64,000 nt of DNA from Croceivirga sp. (GCA_028284285.1 JANQSA010000047.1:1-64000), one strand, 5' to 3'; numbered from the stretch's first letter, positions 34,887 to 43,905 are shown. Numbers and translations: made by a program. Notes: generated by a model not told the origin, from the letters alone.

Positions 34887-36073
34887 ATCACATTAGCCCT
34901 AAGCCTATTTTCAATTGAGTATTGATAGCCCATCCAAACAAAAACCACCAAAAGGTAGGGTTCCGTTATGATGGATTGCAAACTCAACATGTATATTGTT
35001 ATTATAAAGAATATGGATAATAAAAAGTACCGATTCTCAGAGGTTGATTTCATGGACATCAAAAAATGTCGAAAAAGCATGGTTAGAAAAAACAAAAAAG
35101 TAAAAATTCCAGCATCGGCCCAAACCCCCATGATTGTATTGTGACCGTGTATGCTAATCGAAAAATTTACGCCATTTCCTAATATCGGATTCTCATATAT
35201 ATAGTTCATCATGTTTTCCAAGAGCACGTTTCTCCCTGAATAATCAACTTTGTCCGTCTGAAATGTAAGTATGTTGGCGATACTTAAAATTCTTTCTTTC
35301 TGAACAGGCGACAAGAAATCACTTTGCATTAAGAATGTGAAAAGAGAGGTCAAACCAAAAATCAGTATTACTCCCGTAATTAGAATTCGCTTTGGATCAA
35401 ACATTTTATGGTAAATCAAACCCAGTACAATTAGAAAGATGACGAAGCCAGTCTTAGAAAACGTGAGAATCAATGCATAGAGCGTAATCATAAGGGCTGA
35501 AAACTTAAGAAGTTTTTGAAACTTATTGGTAGGTTGGAACAGATATTTAATAAATACAAATGTGAGCAGTGCAACCAATGCCGACTGATTGGCATCTCCA
35601 TAAACACCACCAGCCCTATCAAGGGAGTATTCGTAAATTGATCGGTGATCAAGATCAAAGTTTAATCTATTGAATATTATCAAAATGATGCAACCAGCGA
35701 AAAAAGTTGTAGCGATTACCTTACCCATGAGTTTGTGGTTATCTTCAATACTTAAAAAAATTGAAAAAGACAGAAGATAGGCCAATGGAATCGTATGTCT
35801 TAATAATTCTACAGGATTGCCATGGATAATATTCGCCAGGAGGCCAAATGTGTAATATAAGCCAAAGAACCAAAACCAGAGTATAACGGTATGTGAGGTC
35901 TTTTTTCTTTCTTTTAAGAAAAAAAACATACCCAAAATTACAAGGCCTAAATTTAGATAAGCAATGTTTCGAATGGTGGACTCCCCCAGATAGAGGGTAG
36001 CCAGGTTTTGAATATTCAGCGCACTTAAGATGAATGGAAGTAACAAGCAGATTTTTCCAATCAATTTGATCAT
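34883..36073 (-). CDS. Wzy-type polysaccharide polymerase / O-antigen ligase-like membrane protein
   Basis: 396 residues with about ten to twelve hydrophobic segments and little sequence conservation elsewhere, as is normal for Wzy. A periplasmic loop carries HGHNTIMGVWADAGIFTFLF, which fits the H-N-x-x-(L/I)-x-x-x-x-D/E-x-G motif of the O-antigen ligase/polymerase family, preceded by NPILGNGVNFS. It should polymerise lipid-linked repeat units at the periplasmic face of the inner membrane. It sits between two paralogous GT4 genes with four-base overlaps on both sides and near the flippase gene, so the Wzx/Wzy pathway assignment is solid; ligase activity is a less likely alternative. Confidence 0.85.
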   Translation of the reverse strand: MIKLIGKICLLLPFILSALNIQNLATLYLGESTIRNIAYLNLGLVILGMFFFLKERKKTSHTVILWFWFFGLYYTFGLLANIIHGNPVELLRHTIPLAYLLSFSIFLSIEDNHKLMGKVIATTFFAGCIILIIFNRLNFDLDHRSIYEYSLDRAGGVYGDANQSALVALLTFVFIKYLFQPTNKFQKLLKFSALMITLYALILTFSKTGFVIFLIVLGLIYHKMFDPKRILITGVILIFGLTSLFTFLMQSDFLSPVQKERILSIANILTFQTDKVDYSGRNVLLENMMNYIYENPILGNGVNFSISIHGHNTIMGVWADAGIFTFLFFLTMLFRHFLMSMKSTSENRYFLLSIFFIITIYMLSLQSIITEPYLLVVFVWMGYQYSIENRLRANVI

Positions 36074-37140
36074 AGCGGACTAATTGCATTCAACAAATCT
36101 TCCCATTTTCTCCCAACGTCAGCCAATGAATATTTATCAACTCCCTTGACGGCATTTTTCCTAATTTGATTTCTTATGGTAGGATCAGCTACGAGATTTT
36201 CCAATCCTTTAATCATGGCCTCCTTGTTTTGGTCTTCAATCAATAAACCGTTATAGCCATCAATAATCATATCTGAAGGACCTGTTTTGCAATCATAAGA
36301 AATACAGGTCATACCTTGCGACATGGCCTCAATTAGAACCATGGGTAACCCCTCAAATCGTGATGGCAATATGAAAATATCTGATTCTTGCATCAGCTTA
36401 TCCACGTCACTTCTGTAACCGGTCAGAATTATCTGTTCATTTATTTTATTTTTAAGGATTAGCTCCTCTAAATACCCTCGGCCTTCGTCCCCTGAACCAA
36501 CAATTTTCAACGTCCAATCTTTATTCTTTTTAAGAAACGGCGCCATCATTTCAATTAAGTTGTCAAACCCTTTATGATAATAACGGTTTAAACTGCCAAT
36601 GGCCAATATTACTTTTTTTCGAGGTCCGTCAGGGTTAGTCAATGGTTTAAATGTGCAAGGGTTGGGCATTACAATGGTATCTACGCCCCTTTCTTTGTAA
36701 TAGGGTACATCGAAAGCCGTTAGAATGGTAATTTTATGTGCATATCTATATAAATAGTTGCGAGTAAAATTAGCCGTAAAGTCTCTACTTCTCAAGTGGT
36801 TTATATGTTCGGAACAAATAATGGTGATTTTATATAGTTTAGCAACAAGCAAAGCTACAAAGCTCGCTGGCGGTAGAAACGAGATTACGACGTTTGGCCT
36901 ATGTTCCTTTTTTGAGTAGTACTTTCTAAGATTTAGAAGATTCCGAAGCTTGTAGGGTTTTATTATTCCTCCATGTAAACGAATTCTTTTAACATGGTCA
37001 GAGACTTCATAGTCTTCGCCTTCCATAAAGGTAATTATTGATACGTCGTACTTCCTATCGGCAAGATAATTGGCCACCAATAAAAGAACCCTTTCGGCCC
37101 CACCACCCTTTAATGTGTCTGCAATAAAATGAATTCTCAT
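36070..37140 (-). CDS. GT4 glycosyltransferase, paralogue of the gene at 33819
   Basis: 356 residues. Motifs: HFIADTLKGGGAERVLLLVA, VISFLPPASFVALLVAKLYK, VILAIGSLNRYYHKGFDNLI and the EX7E segment SRFEGLPMVLIEAMSQGMTC. Length and motif spacing match its paralogue throughout. It lies 66 bases downstream of the flippase gene and overlaps the polymerase by four bases. One of the repeat-unit transferases; donor unknown. Confidence 0.9.
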   Translation of the reverse strand: MRIHFIADTLKGGGAERVLLLVANYLADRKYDVSIITFMEGEDYEVSDHVKRIRLHGGIIKPYKLRNLLNLRKYYSKKEHRPNVVISFLPPASFVALLVAKLYKITIICSEHINHLRSRDFTANFTRNYLYRYAHKITILTAFDVPYYKERGVDTIVMPNPCTFKPLTNPDGPRKKVILAIGSLNRYYHKGFDNLIEMMAPFLKKNKDWTLKIVGSGDEGRGYLEELILKNKINEQIILTGYRSDVDKLMQESDIFILPSRFEGLPMVLIEAMSQGMTCISYDCKTGPSDMIIDGYNGLLIEDQNKEAMIKGLENLVADPTIRNQIRKNAVKGVDKYSLADVGRKWEDLLNAISPL

Positions 37141-37206
37141 AGAATCAAGCTTGTTTTAGGCCATTTTTATACAAAACTATATCTAATTTGTACATTTTTG
37201 GTGACT

Positions 37207-38553
37207 TTATAGATTAACCGTTGTTTTATATTGTTTATAAGTAAAACCTACGTAGATAAAGCTGCAAACAATATAAACCACAGTTGTGCTCATTACCAAC
37301 CCATAAACATCAAAAAAATGCATTAGAATAAAGTTCATTATGAGATTCAATATGAGGTTCCATAGAGAGACCCAGGCCATAAAACTATTTTTATTGATGG
37401 CGGTAAGAAAGTTTACACAAACCAAAGTGCAGAGATAAAATGGCACATAGACCAGTGCGATTCGTTGTAATTTTGAAACGACGACAGTATCTTCAGGGGT
37501 AAACGCATCGCGTTCAAACAACAATCGGATGATTTCGGGTGAAAAAATGAAGGCAAAAAGTATAATTATGGCACTAGCGGAAAAAATGATTTTTAAAATT
37601 TTGAAAAGTTGGTCATAGGCATTTGGCAAATCTTCATTGATGCTTTTAGAAAAGTGGGGGAGCAAGACACTGCCCAAAGCCATAATCAATATGGTAACGG
37701 TAAAACTGGGTATTTTACCACCATAACTTATTGCGGTAATAGATCCGGCTACTAGTTGTGCCGCAAAGAATTGATCAACAAAGGGACTCATACCTGTCAA
37801 TAACCCAGACACTATCTTAGGAGGATATTGTCTCAACATGACCAACATATTAGAATTTACAAGATACTTGCCAAAGTTAAGAGTGCCATACATCAAGTTC
37901 ATGGTGAGGTAATAAACAAAGGTCAAAAAACTTCCTATGGTTAAAGACCAAGCCAGGACCATATCCCCAACAATAGGTTTTAAAACAAAGAGACAGGTAA
38001 TTATGGAAATTGGGGTAATAAACTTTGAAAGTGTAGAGATTAGAAATTTATCTTCCAATTCAAGCATACCCGACATAAAATTGCTATATCCCCAAAAAAA
38101 CAAACAAGGCAACGCGATATAAAACTGTTTTCGTATAAGATTGTAAAACAAAGTGTCATGACCAGGAAAAACCATTTCCAGAAAAAAGGTAACAAACAGT
38201 ACGGACAACAACACCAATAAAAAGATCAGGGCAGTTATCAATAGAAATACAAAGGTTTGAAAACTCCCATTTTCACGGCTGGTCTTTTGTTCAATGACGT
38301 AATTGGGGATAAAGAGTTTTTTGAGTGAAGTGATAAATATATTTTGTATGATGGATGGAATCAAAATGGCTATCAAATAGGTGTCCATTAAAACCGATAG
38401 GCCAAAGAAGGACGCTATCAAAGTTTCCTTATAAAAAGAAACCAAAGACCCTAGAAGAGATATAAAGCCAACAATAAAAATATTTTTGGCTACACGATTT
38501 TTTGAGACCTGCCTAGCTTGAAACCAAATACTTTCTATAAGGGGCTTGATCAT
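37207..38553 (-). CDS. Wzx-type flippase of the MurJ/MATE-like (MOP) superfamily
   Basis: 448 residues with about twelve to fourteen hydrophobic segments and the MurJ-like start ASFFGLSVLMDTYLIAILIP, followed by SIIQNIFITSLKKLFIPNYV and later SGLLTGMSPFVDQFFAAQLV and PHFSKSINEDLPNAYDQLFK. MurJ and related flippases turn undecaprenyl-PP-linked sugars to the outer face of the inner membrane. Its position directly before GT4-Wzy-GT4 argues for the EPS repeat unit rather than lipid II. Spacing of 138 bases from the sulfotransferase gene upstream leaves room for a promoter. Confidence 0.87.
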   Translation of the reverse strand: MIKPLIESIWFQARQVSKNRVAKNIFIVGFISLLGSLVSFYKETLIASFFGLSVLMDTYLIAILIPSIIQNIFITSLKKLFIPNYVIEQKTSRENGSFQTFVFLLITALIFLLVLLSVLFVTFFLEMVFPGHDTLFYNLIRKQFYIALPCLFFWGYSNFMSGMLELEDKFLISTLSKFITPISIITCLFVLKPIVGDMVLAWSLTIGSFLTFVYYLTMNLMYGTLNFGKYLVNSNMLVMLRQYPPKIVSGLLTGMSPFVDQFFAAQLVAGSITAISYGGKIPSFTVTILIMALGSVLLPHFSKSINEDLPNAYDQLFKILKIIFSASAIIILFAFIFSPEIIRLLFERDAFTPEDTVVVSKLQRIALVYVPFYLCTLVCVNFLTAINKNSFMAWVSLWNLILNLIMNFILMHFFDVYGLVMSTTVVYIVCSFIYVGFTYKQYKTTVNL

Positions 38554-38691
38554 ATATTGAGTTTAAGCGAAGGGGTACTTTTGTATAAAAGCCTCAAATC
38601 ATCGTTGATTGTATGGCACTATAGGTCGCCGTTTTTATTTTTTAATTAAATACTAAGGTATTGATGGACGCCAGTAAAGCTTTAATTGAAC

Positions 38692-39465
38692 TCAAGATAA
38701 AAGGTGTTTAAATTCAGAAGAACCTATTTTCCTTACCAATTCGTCGTAATTTAGAATCAATTCTTTTAAACTTTCTGGATTTTGCCGTTTAAGATTGAAA
38801 TTGGATTCCTTCATTTTGTTATTCTCTATTCCTAAAAATGAGTAAATACGGCTTATTTGGTCTTCTCTGCTTTGGATAAGTTCTTCATAGGAAAGTTCAA
38901 GGTATTGATGATTTGGAAACCGAGTTTTACCGTATTGCGCTTCTAACGCTTTGGATTCCCTGAGCGCTTCTAAACAATGCTCTACATCAACTTTTACACG
39001 TTTATCCAAGACCTCTTTTTTTTCTCCTTCCTGCATACTATTCCAGGATCCAGTCTTAATGGCAATTAATTTGGAAACATAGACCCTCAAAATATTCTCA
39101 CGCTTTATGTGTATGATTTTCACGTCGGTATTAGCCGATAGGATTTCCCAAACTTCCCTGTCCTCGCTGTCATCGGGATGATTATAAAAAAGTTTAAATC
39201 CGGCGTATTGTATCCAAGGTAGTTTCTTAGAAAACAATTCTTCCCAAACGGTTCTACAACTTCTACCCTCCAATAATCGAAATACCTCACCCCGCATATC
39301 AATTTTAGGATGGTCATGAAGCAACATCATCAATAGACTTGATCCCGTTCGCTGTCGGCCAAGAATTACCAATTTTTTGTATTCCTTGTTTCCAAAAACT
39401 TGGCTAATAAAATGTTTGAGTGCCGCTTTTAGAAAAATATATGTTGAGGTTTTTGAATTTGCCAT
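38692..39465 (-). CDS. PAPS-dependent sulfotransferase
   Basis: 257 residues. The 5'-phosphosulfate-binding loop is VILGRQRTGSSLLMMLLHDH; the 3'-phosphate segment is IIHIKRENILRVYVSKLIAI with the expected Arg and Ser. It is unlike the tandem pair at 22882-24889 in sequence, being closer to the general carbohydrate sulfotransferase pattern (HPKIDMRGEVF). No membrane anchor, so it should act in the cytoplasm on lipid-linked sugars or precursors. It lies between the flippase and the PAPS operon, which suggests sulfation before export. Acceptor unknown. Confidence 0.85.
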   Translation of the reverse strand: MANSKTSTYIFLKAALKHFISQVFGNKEYKKLVILGRQRTGSSLLMMLLHDHPKIDMRGEVFRLLEGRSCRTVWEELFSKKLPWIQYAGFKLFYNHPDDSEDREVWEILSANTDVKIIHIKRENILRVYVSKLIAIKTGSWNSMQEGEKKEVLDKRVKVDVEHCLEALRESKALEAQYGKTRFPNHQYLELSYEELIQSREDQISRIYSFLGIENNKMKESNFNLKRQNPESLKELILNYDELVRKIGSSEFKHLLS

Positions 39466-39825
39466 TTGATTTGCTTATCGATTGCCTACTATTTTAACTC
39501 GGTTTCTGAACAATCCCTATAACGTTTTGCATGAGGCAAAAGTGTAACTGATCACAATTAATTTGTTTGGTTCTTGTTATTTCTGAACCCTGGTTTTTAA
39601 TATTTTATTATTGCAATATCTTTTGGGGATAATCCTCTGGAGCAAGCACAATTGCGTCCACCCTGGAAGATGTTCTCAATGAACAGATAATTTTGAGTTG
39701 CAAAAATAGAGTGCAGGCACTGAAAAAATCAAAAATTAGATGAATTGCATGTTTATCCGGTTATCCTAAAACAAAATGAGGGAATTTTTGAATGCTCTCA
39801 TTAAATATTGAAGAAAACGATTTTT
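39466..39825. other. Spacer between sulfotransferase and cysN; possible relic
   Basis: No intact gene. A minus-strand frame ending near 39613 (SSRVDAIVLAPEDYPQKILQ) reads like protein but has no start and no recognised family. It may belong to the same lost gene as the EF-hand tail just upstream. Confidence 0.3.
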
Positions 39826-39915
39826 TTATTCAGCCAAAAAATGGGGATACTCTTCCAGGTTTGTGTATCCGTTGGAATTAACATCACCAGAAAACTGTAA
39901 AGCATTGTAGTGCAT
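39826..39915 (-). pseudogene. EF-hand-type C-terminal fragment fused in frame behind the cysN stop
   Basis: Directly after the cysN TAG (39916-39918) the same frame resumes with ATG and 29 codons containing FSGDVNSNGYTNLEEYPHFL, then TAA at 39826. The D-x-N-x-NG-x-T-N-LEEY pattern is the calcium loop that ends PL1-type lyases, compare DFDGDGYENIEEYLN in the gene at 31196. It is probably the last piece of a lost lyase-like gene joined to cysN by deletion. Confidence 0.6.
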
Positions 39916-41172
39916 CTAAACTATCATCCCGGCTGCCACGGTTTCATTGGTATTTTCGTCGATTAGAATAATGCTACCAGTGGTCCTGTTTTCCCTATAA
40001 GAATCAACCATTAGCGGTTTGGTGGTACGAATTCTGACTTTGCTGATATCATTCATATTCAGTGTTGTATCATCTGCTTTTCTCCCAAGGGTGTTGATGT
40101 CAATCTTGTAAATGATTTCTTTAATCATAGCAGTCTGCTCATTTGAAGTATGTCTTATGGCGTATTTAGCTCTGGGTTTGGCCGATTCGTTGTTGAGCCA
40201 ACAAAGCATTACCTCGATATCCTGGGAGGTAGTAGGTTTATTGTTGGACCGAACGATCATATCGCCTCTACTAACGTCAATATCATCTTCCAATGTCATC
40301 GCTATAGAAATTGAAGCAAATGCCTCTTGCAATTCACCGGCGGGACCATGGATGGATTTGATTGTCGAGGTAAAGCCGGATGGCATCACTGTAATCTCGT
40401 CGCCAATTCTAAAAATCCCACTTGAGATCCTGCCGGCATACCCTCTGTAATCAATAAACCCCTCCCTTTGAGGACGGAGTACGGTTTGCACCGGAAATCT
40501 TGCATCAACCTTGTTCAGATCGCTGCTGATATGCATGGTTTCCAAAGTGTGCAATAAGGGGGCACCTTGATACCAAGACATGTTTTCTGAACGATTGACC
40601 ACATTATCACCCAAAAGTGCGCTTATGGGAATAAAGCGGATGTCAGTGACTAAAAGCTTGGATGAAAATTCTTCAAATTGCCTTGAAATGGTATCGTAGA
40701 CCGCTTCTTTAAAATCTACCAAATCCATTTTATTGATACAGACTATAATATGAGGTATTTGAAGTAAAGAAGCTATAAAGGCATGCCTCTTGGTTTGTTC
40801 TATTACTCCATGACGCGCATCTACCAAAATAATTGCCGCATTGGCTGTTGATGCACCGGTAACCATATTTCGGGTATATTGTATATGCCCGGGTGTGTCA
40901 GCAATAATAAACTTACGTTTAGGGGTTGTAAAATAGCGGTAAGCGACGTCAATGGTAATGCCCTGTTCCCTTTCATCACGAAGTCCGTCGGTGAACAGTG
41001 CAAGATCCAAGCTATCATGGCCTTTCTTTTTGCTGGTATCCGTAATGGCCTCGAGTTGATCTTCAAAAATTGATTTTGAGTCGTAAAGCAGCCTTCCTAT
41101 CAGTGTGCTTTTACCATCATCAACGCTTCCTGCGGTAGTAAATCGCAATAATTGATTGTTGTTTGTTACCAT
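39916..41172 (-). CDS. cysN: Sulfate adenylyltransferase subunit 1 (GTPase)
   Basis: ATG 41172 (MVTNNNQLLRFTTAGSVDDG) is chosen over the upstream ORF start, which would overlap cysD by 59 bases; 418 residues. GTPase motifs are complete: GSVDDGKSTLIGRLLYDSKS (P-loop), REQGITIDVAYRYF (switch I), ADTPGHIQYTRNM (G3) and CINKMDLVDF (G4), followed by the EF-Tu-like beta-barrels. CysN drives ATP sulfurylase (CysD) to make adenosine phosphosulfate. There is no C-terminal APS-kinase fusion; a separate cysC is present. Last gene of the cysQ-DUF2061-cysC-cysD-cysN operon. Confidence 0.96.
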   Translation of the reverse strand: MVTNNNQLLRFTTAGSVDDGKSTLIGRLLYDSKSIFEDQLEAITDTSKKKGHDSLDLALFTDGLRDEREQGITIDVAYRYFTTPKRKFIIADTPGHIQYTRNMVTGASTANAAIILVDARHGVIEQTKRHAFIASLLQIPHIIVCINKMDLVDFKEAVYDTISRQFEEFSSKLLVTDIRFIPISALLGDNVVNRSENMSWYQGAPLLHTLETMHISSDLNKVDARFPVQTVLRPQREGFIDYRGYAGRISSGIFRIGDEITVMPSGFTSTIKSIHGPAGELQEAFASISIAMTLEDDIDVSRGDMIVRSNNKPTTSQDIEVMLCWLNNESAKPRAKYAIRHTSNEQTAMIKEIIYKIDINTLGRKADDTTLNMNDISKVRIRTTKPLMVDSYRENRTTGSIILIDENTNETVAAGMIV

Positions 41173-41185
41173 GTTTCCAATTAGT

Positions 41186-42091
41186 TTAAAAATACCCTTG
41201 CTTTTTTCTATCCTCCATCGCCGTTTCTGATCTTTTGTCGTCACTTCGGTTACCGCGTTCGGTTTTTCGCATAGCCGATACCTCCTTTACAATTTTATCA
41301 ATAGTGTCGGCATCCGATTCAATACCTCCGGTTATGGTAATGTCTCCAAGGGTTCTAAACCGTATCTTTTTTGTTTCCACCGCTTCATCTTCCTCCAAAA
41401 TCAAAAACTCAGATTTCGGAATCCAGGAATCATTCCTCCAGACCACTTCGCGTTCATGGGCTAAATACAATGAAGGAATTTCTATTTTCTCTCTGGCAAT
41501 ATAATTCCAGACGTCCATTTCTGTCCAATTGCTTATAGGAAACGCCCTAAAATGTTCTCCTTCAAAGTGCCTTCCATTGAAGAGGTTCCATAGTTCGGGT
41601 CGTTGGTTCTTAGGGTCCCATTGTCCAAAATCGTCCCGATGCGAGAAAAATCGCTCTTTAGCTCTTGCCTTTTCTTCGTCTCGTCTACCACCTCCGATAG
41701 CGCAATCTACTTTATGGGATTCAATTGCATCGAGTAGCGTTGTGATCTGGAGTGCGTTTCTGGTAGCGTTCTTGCCTTTTTCTTCAGCCACCCTTCCCGT
41801 ATCTATTGACTCTTGAACAGAACCTACAATTAAACGGGCATCCAATTGTTTTATCAAGTCATCCCTAAATTTTATGGTTTCGGGAAAATTATGCCCGGTA
41901 TCCACATGCATTAAAGAAAAAGGGATCTTACTGGGGTGAAATGCCTTTTTGGCCAGATGGGTCACTACTATAGAATCTTTTCCTCCGGAAAAGAGAATAA
42001 CCGGATTCTGAAATTGCGCCCATACCTCGCGTAATACGTATATTGCCTCAGACTCGAGTTCATCGAGGTAATTTAAATAGTATTTACTCAT
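41186..42091 (-). CDS. cysD: Sulfate adenylyltransferase subunit 2
   Basis: 301 residues. The PP-loop of the PAPS-reductase/ATP-sulfurylase family is PVILFSGGKDSIVVTHLAKK; further hallmarks are MHVDTGHNFPETIKFRDDLI, CAIGGGRRDEEKARAKERFF, FPISNWTEMDVWNYI and RFRTLGDITITGGIESDA. It joins sulfate to AMP from ATP with CysN. It overlaps cysC by eight bases. No APS/PAPS reductase or sulfite reductase gene is beside it, which favours a role in sulfation over cysteine synthesis. Confidence 0.97.
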   Translation of the reverse strand: MSKYYLNYLDELESEAIYVLREVWAQFQNPVILFSGGKDSIVVTHLAKKAFHPSKIPFSLMHVDTGHNFPETIKFRDDLIKQLDARLIVGSVQESIDTGRVAEEKGKNATRNALQITTLLDAIESHKVDCAIGGGRRDEEKARAKERFFSHRDDFGQWDPKNQRPELWNLFNGRHFEGEHFRAFPISNWTEMDVWNYIAREKIEIPSLYLAHEREVVWRNDSWIPKSEFLILEEDEAVETKKIRFRTLGDITITGGIESDADTIDKIVKEVSAMRKTERGNRSDDKRSETAMEDRKKQGYF

Positions 42092-42686
42092 GTTCTTGGA
42101 GCCTTAGTTTATTTGTTATTCGATTATGGATCAGTTCTACAGACCCTTCCAAAGTATTCTTTTCGGTTACTTCCACATCAGGGGATTCGGGGGCTTCATA
42201 AGGCGCCGAAACACCGGTCATATTTTTAATTGTTCCCTCACGTGCTTTTTTGTACAATCCCTTTACATCTCTGCGCTCACATACTTCCAGACTGGTGTTG
42301 ACAAAAACTTCAAAATAATTGTCGGGTGCTACCGTATTTTTAATAAGATTCCGATCTTTTTTATAAGGGGCAACAAAAGCAGCAATCACTACCAGGCCCG
42401 CATCAATGAACAGCTTGGTTATCTCACCAATTCTTCGGTTATTTTCCGAACGATCTTCAGGGCTGAATCCCAGATCTTTGTTGATCCCTTTTCGCACATT
42501 ATCACCATCGAGAACATAGGTTTTGATTCCCTCCGAAACCAAACGCTGTTCCAGAGCATTAGCAATGGTGGATTTTCCCGAACCGGAAAGCCCCGTCAAA
42601 AATATTAAAAAAGAATTGTGCGAATTGTTTCTTCTTCTTTCCTTTCGGGTAATTCCGTAAGTGTGCGTTATGATATTTTTCGCCAT
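42084..42686 (-). CDS. cysC: Adenylylsulfate kinase
   Basis: 200 residues. P-loop LTGLSGSGKSTIANALEQRL, the APS-binding segment LDGDNVRKGINKDLGFSPED with RSENNRRIGEI, AFVAPYKKDRN and the lid region KGLYKKAREGTIKNMTGVSA with PYEAPESPDV. It phosphorylates APS to PAPS, the donor for the three sulfotransferases in the window. It overlaps cysD by eight bases and the DUF2061 gene by 19 bases, so the operon is translationally tight. Confidence 0.97.
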   Translation of the reverse strand: MAKNIITHTYGITRKERRRNNSHNSFLIFLTGLSGSGKSTIANALEQRLVSEGIKTYVLDGDNVRKGINKDLGFSPEDRSENNRRIGEITKLFIDAGLVVIAAFVAPYKKDRNLIKNTVAPDNYFEVFVNTSLEVCERRDVKGLYKKAREGTIKNMTGVSAPYEAPESPDVEVTEKNTLEGSVELIHNRITNKLRLQEHE

Positions 42687-43099
42687 TTTTTTAATTTTAT
42701 CCGTTTGTCAAGGCCAAAATTAATTCGATACCATGCCCTCTCATGAAGGTAATACAGGATCATTTTTGTAATAACCTCAGCGAAACCGATTTTCAATCCG
42801 GTAAACGGGTTTCCCGTTATTAACCAGGATAACAAAATGGTATCCAATGTTCCCACTGCCCGCCATGAAAATGTTTTTAAAATGTGTCGCCTTTGACTAT
42901 TCACAACCTCGACCTTAAGCCAGGCCCGCTCATGAAAATAATATAATACCATCTTAGAAACCAATTCCACGGCTCCGATCTGCAACCCCATAAACGGGTC
43001 TCCGGTAATGACCCAGGAAAGCAAGATAGTATCCAAAGTACCTACAAAGCGCCAGGTAATGGTCTTGGCTAAATGTCTTTTGTACGAAACTTTTCGCAT
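42668..43099 (-). CDS. Tandem DUF2061 small membrane protein
   Basis: 143 residues made of two copies of the DUF2061 unit: TITWRFVGTLDTILLSWVIT-GDPFMGLQIG (about 11-40) and TFSWRAVGTLDTILLSWLIT-GNPFTGLKIG (about 73-102), each followed by a YYxHERAW motif (YYFHERAWLK, YYLHERAWYR). Each unit has hydrophobic stretches that likely insert in the membrane. Function is unknown; the domain is recurrently found next to PAPS genes in Bacteroidota, as here between cysC and cysQ, so a role in sulfate or nucleotide handling is possible. The internal duplication is clear. Confidence 0.85.
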   Translation of the reverse strand: MRKVSYKRHLAKTITWRFVGTLDTILLSWVITGDPFMGLQIGAVELVSKMVLYYFHERAWLKVEVVNSQRRHILKTFSWRAVGTLDTILLSWLITGNPFTGLKIGFAEVITKMILYYLHERAWYRINFGLDKRIKLKKWRKIS

Positions 43100-43101
43100 T
43101 G

Positions 43102-43905
43102 TTATTGTACTACAAAATGGCTGTTTAGTAAGCTTTCTTTATTGTATTTCAGTTCCTTATTTGTCTCTTTTGATATTACCCTGAGACCAACTGCATTACA
43201 GATGGCGTGACCTGCAGCCGTATCCCATTCCATAGTTGGGGCCAACCTTGGGTAGATATCCGCTTTGCCTTCTGCAACCAGACAAAACTTTAACGAGCTA
43301 CCTTTTGAAACAATCTCCACATCATCATATTTTGTTTTCAGCGCTGTCACAAAATTGATAGTATCATCGTTCATATGAGATCGGCTGCCTACTATTCGTA
43401 TTTTGTTTTCATCGGAAACTGAGGGTCTAATTTCATCTGCTTTGTTGAAGAGGTCATTTCGTATTTCGTGACCTTCATCCAGTACCGTTTTGTATGCTAT
43501 GCCATCTTTGACCCTGGCATAATACAATTCTCGGGTAACCGGTGTATAGATTACCCCTAAAATGGGTGTTCCTTCATGGCAAAGGGCTACATTGACCGTA
43601 AATTCCCCATTTCGCTTAATAAACTCTTTGGTTCCATCAAGAGGATCCACAATCCAACAGGTGCTCCAGGACTGGCGAGTAGATGACTTCTCGGTTCTGA
43701 CTTCCTCGCTAATTATGGGAAATGGGGTAGGGTTCAAATAGTCATTGATAATTTCACTTGATGCTAAATCGGCCGCCGTCAAAGGTGAAGCATCCTCCTT
43801 TACGGACACTGAATAATCATCATCATGGTAAATATCCAATATCGCCTTACCGGCATCTATTGAGGCGGTAATAGCAAGTTTAAAAAAATCGTTTTCTAAC
43901 GCCAT
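43102..43905 (-). CDS. cysQ: 3'(2'),5'-bisphosphate nucleotidase
   Basis: ATG 43905 (MALENDFFKLAITASIDAGK) gives the usual length of 267 residues; the upstream ORF start adds an unlikely leader. Inositol-monophosphatase-fold motifs: ISEEV (metal Glu), WIVDPLDGTKEFIKRNGEFT (DPxDGT) and MEWDTAAGHAICNAVG (WDxAAG). The enzyme splits 3'-phosphoadenosine 5'-phosphate, the by-product that inhibits sulfotransferases, to AMP. First gene of the PAPS operon, three bases before the DUF2061 gene. Confidence 0.95.
   Translation of the reverse strand: MALENDFFKLAITASIDAGKAILDIYHDDDYSVSVKEDASPLTAADLASSEIINDYLNPTPFPIISEEVRTEKSSTRQSWSTCWIVDPLDGTKEFIKRNGEFTVNVALCHEGTPILGVIYTPVTRELYYARVKDGIAYKTVLDEGHEIRNDLFNKADEIRPSVSDENKIRIVGSRSHMNDDTINFVTALKTKYDDVEIVSKGSSLKFCLVAEGKADIYPRLAPTMEWDTAAGHAICNAVGLRVISKETNKELKYNKESLLNSHFVVQ

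Noticed and set aside
38576-38583. TACTTTTG, a perfect TAnnTTTG on the plus strand
   Set aside because: No plus-strand gene follows; only minus-strand genes lie on either side.
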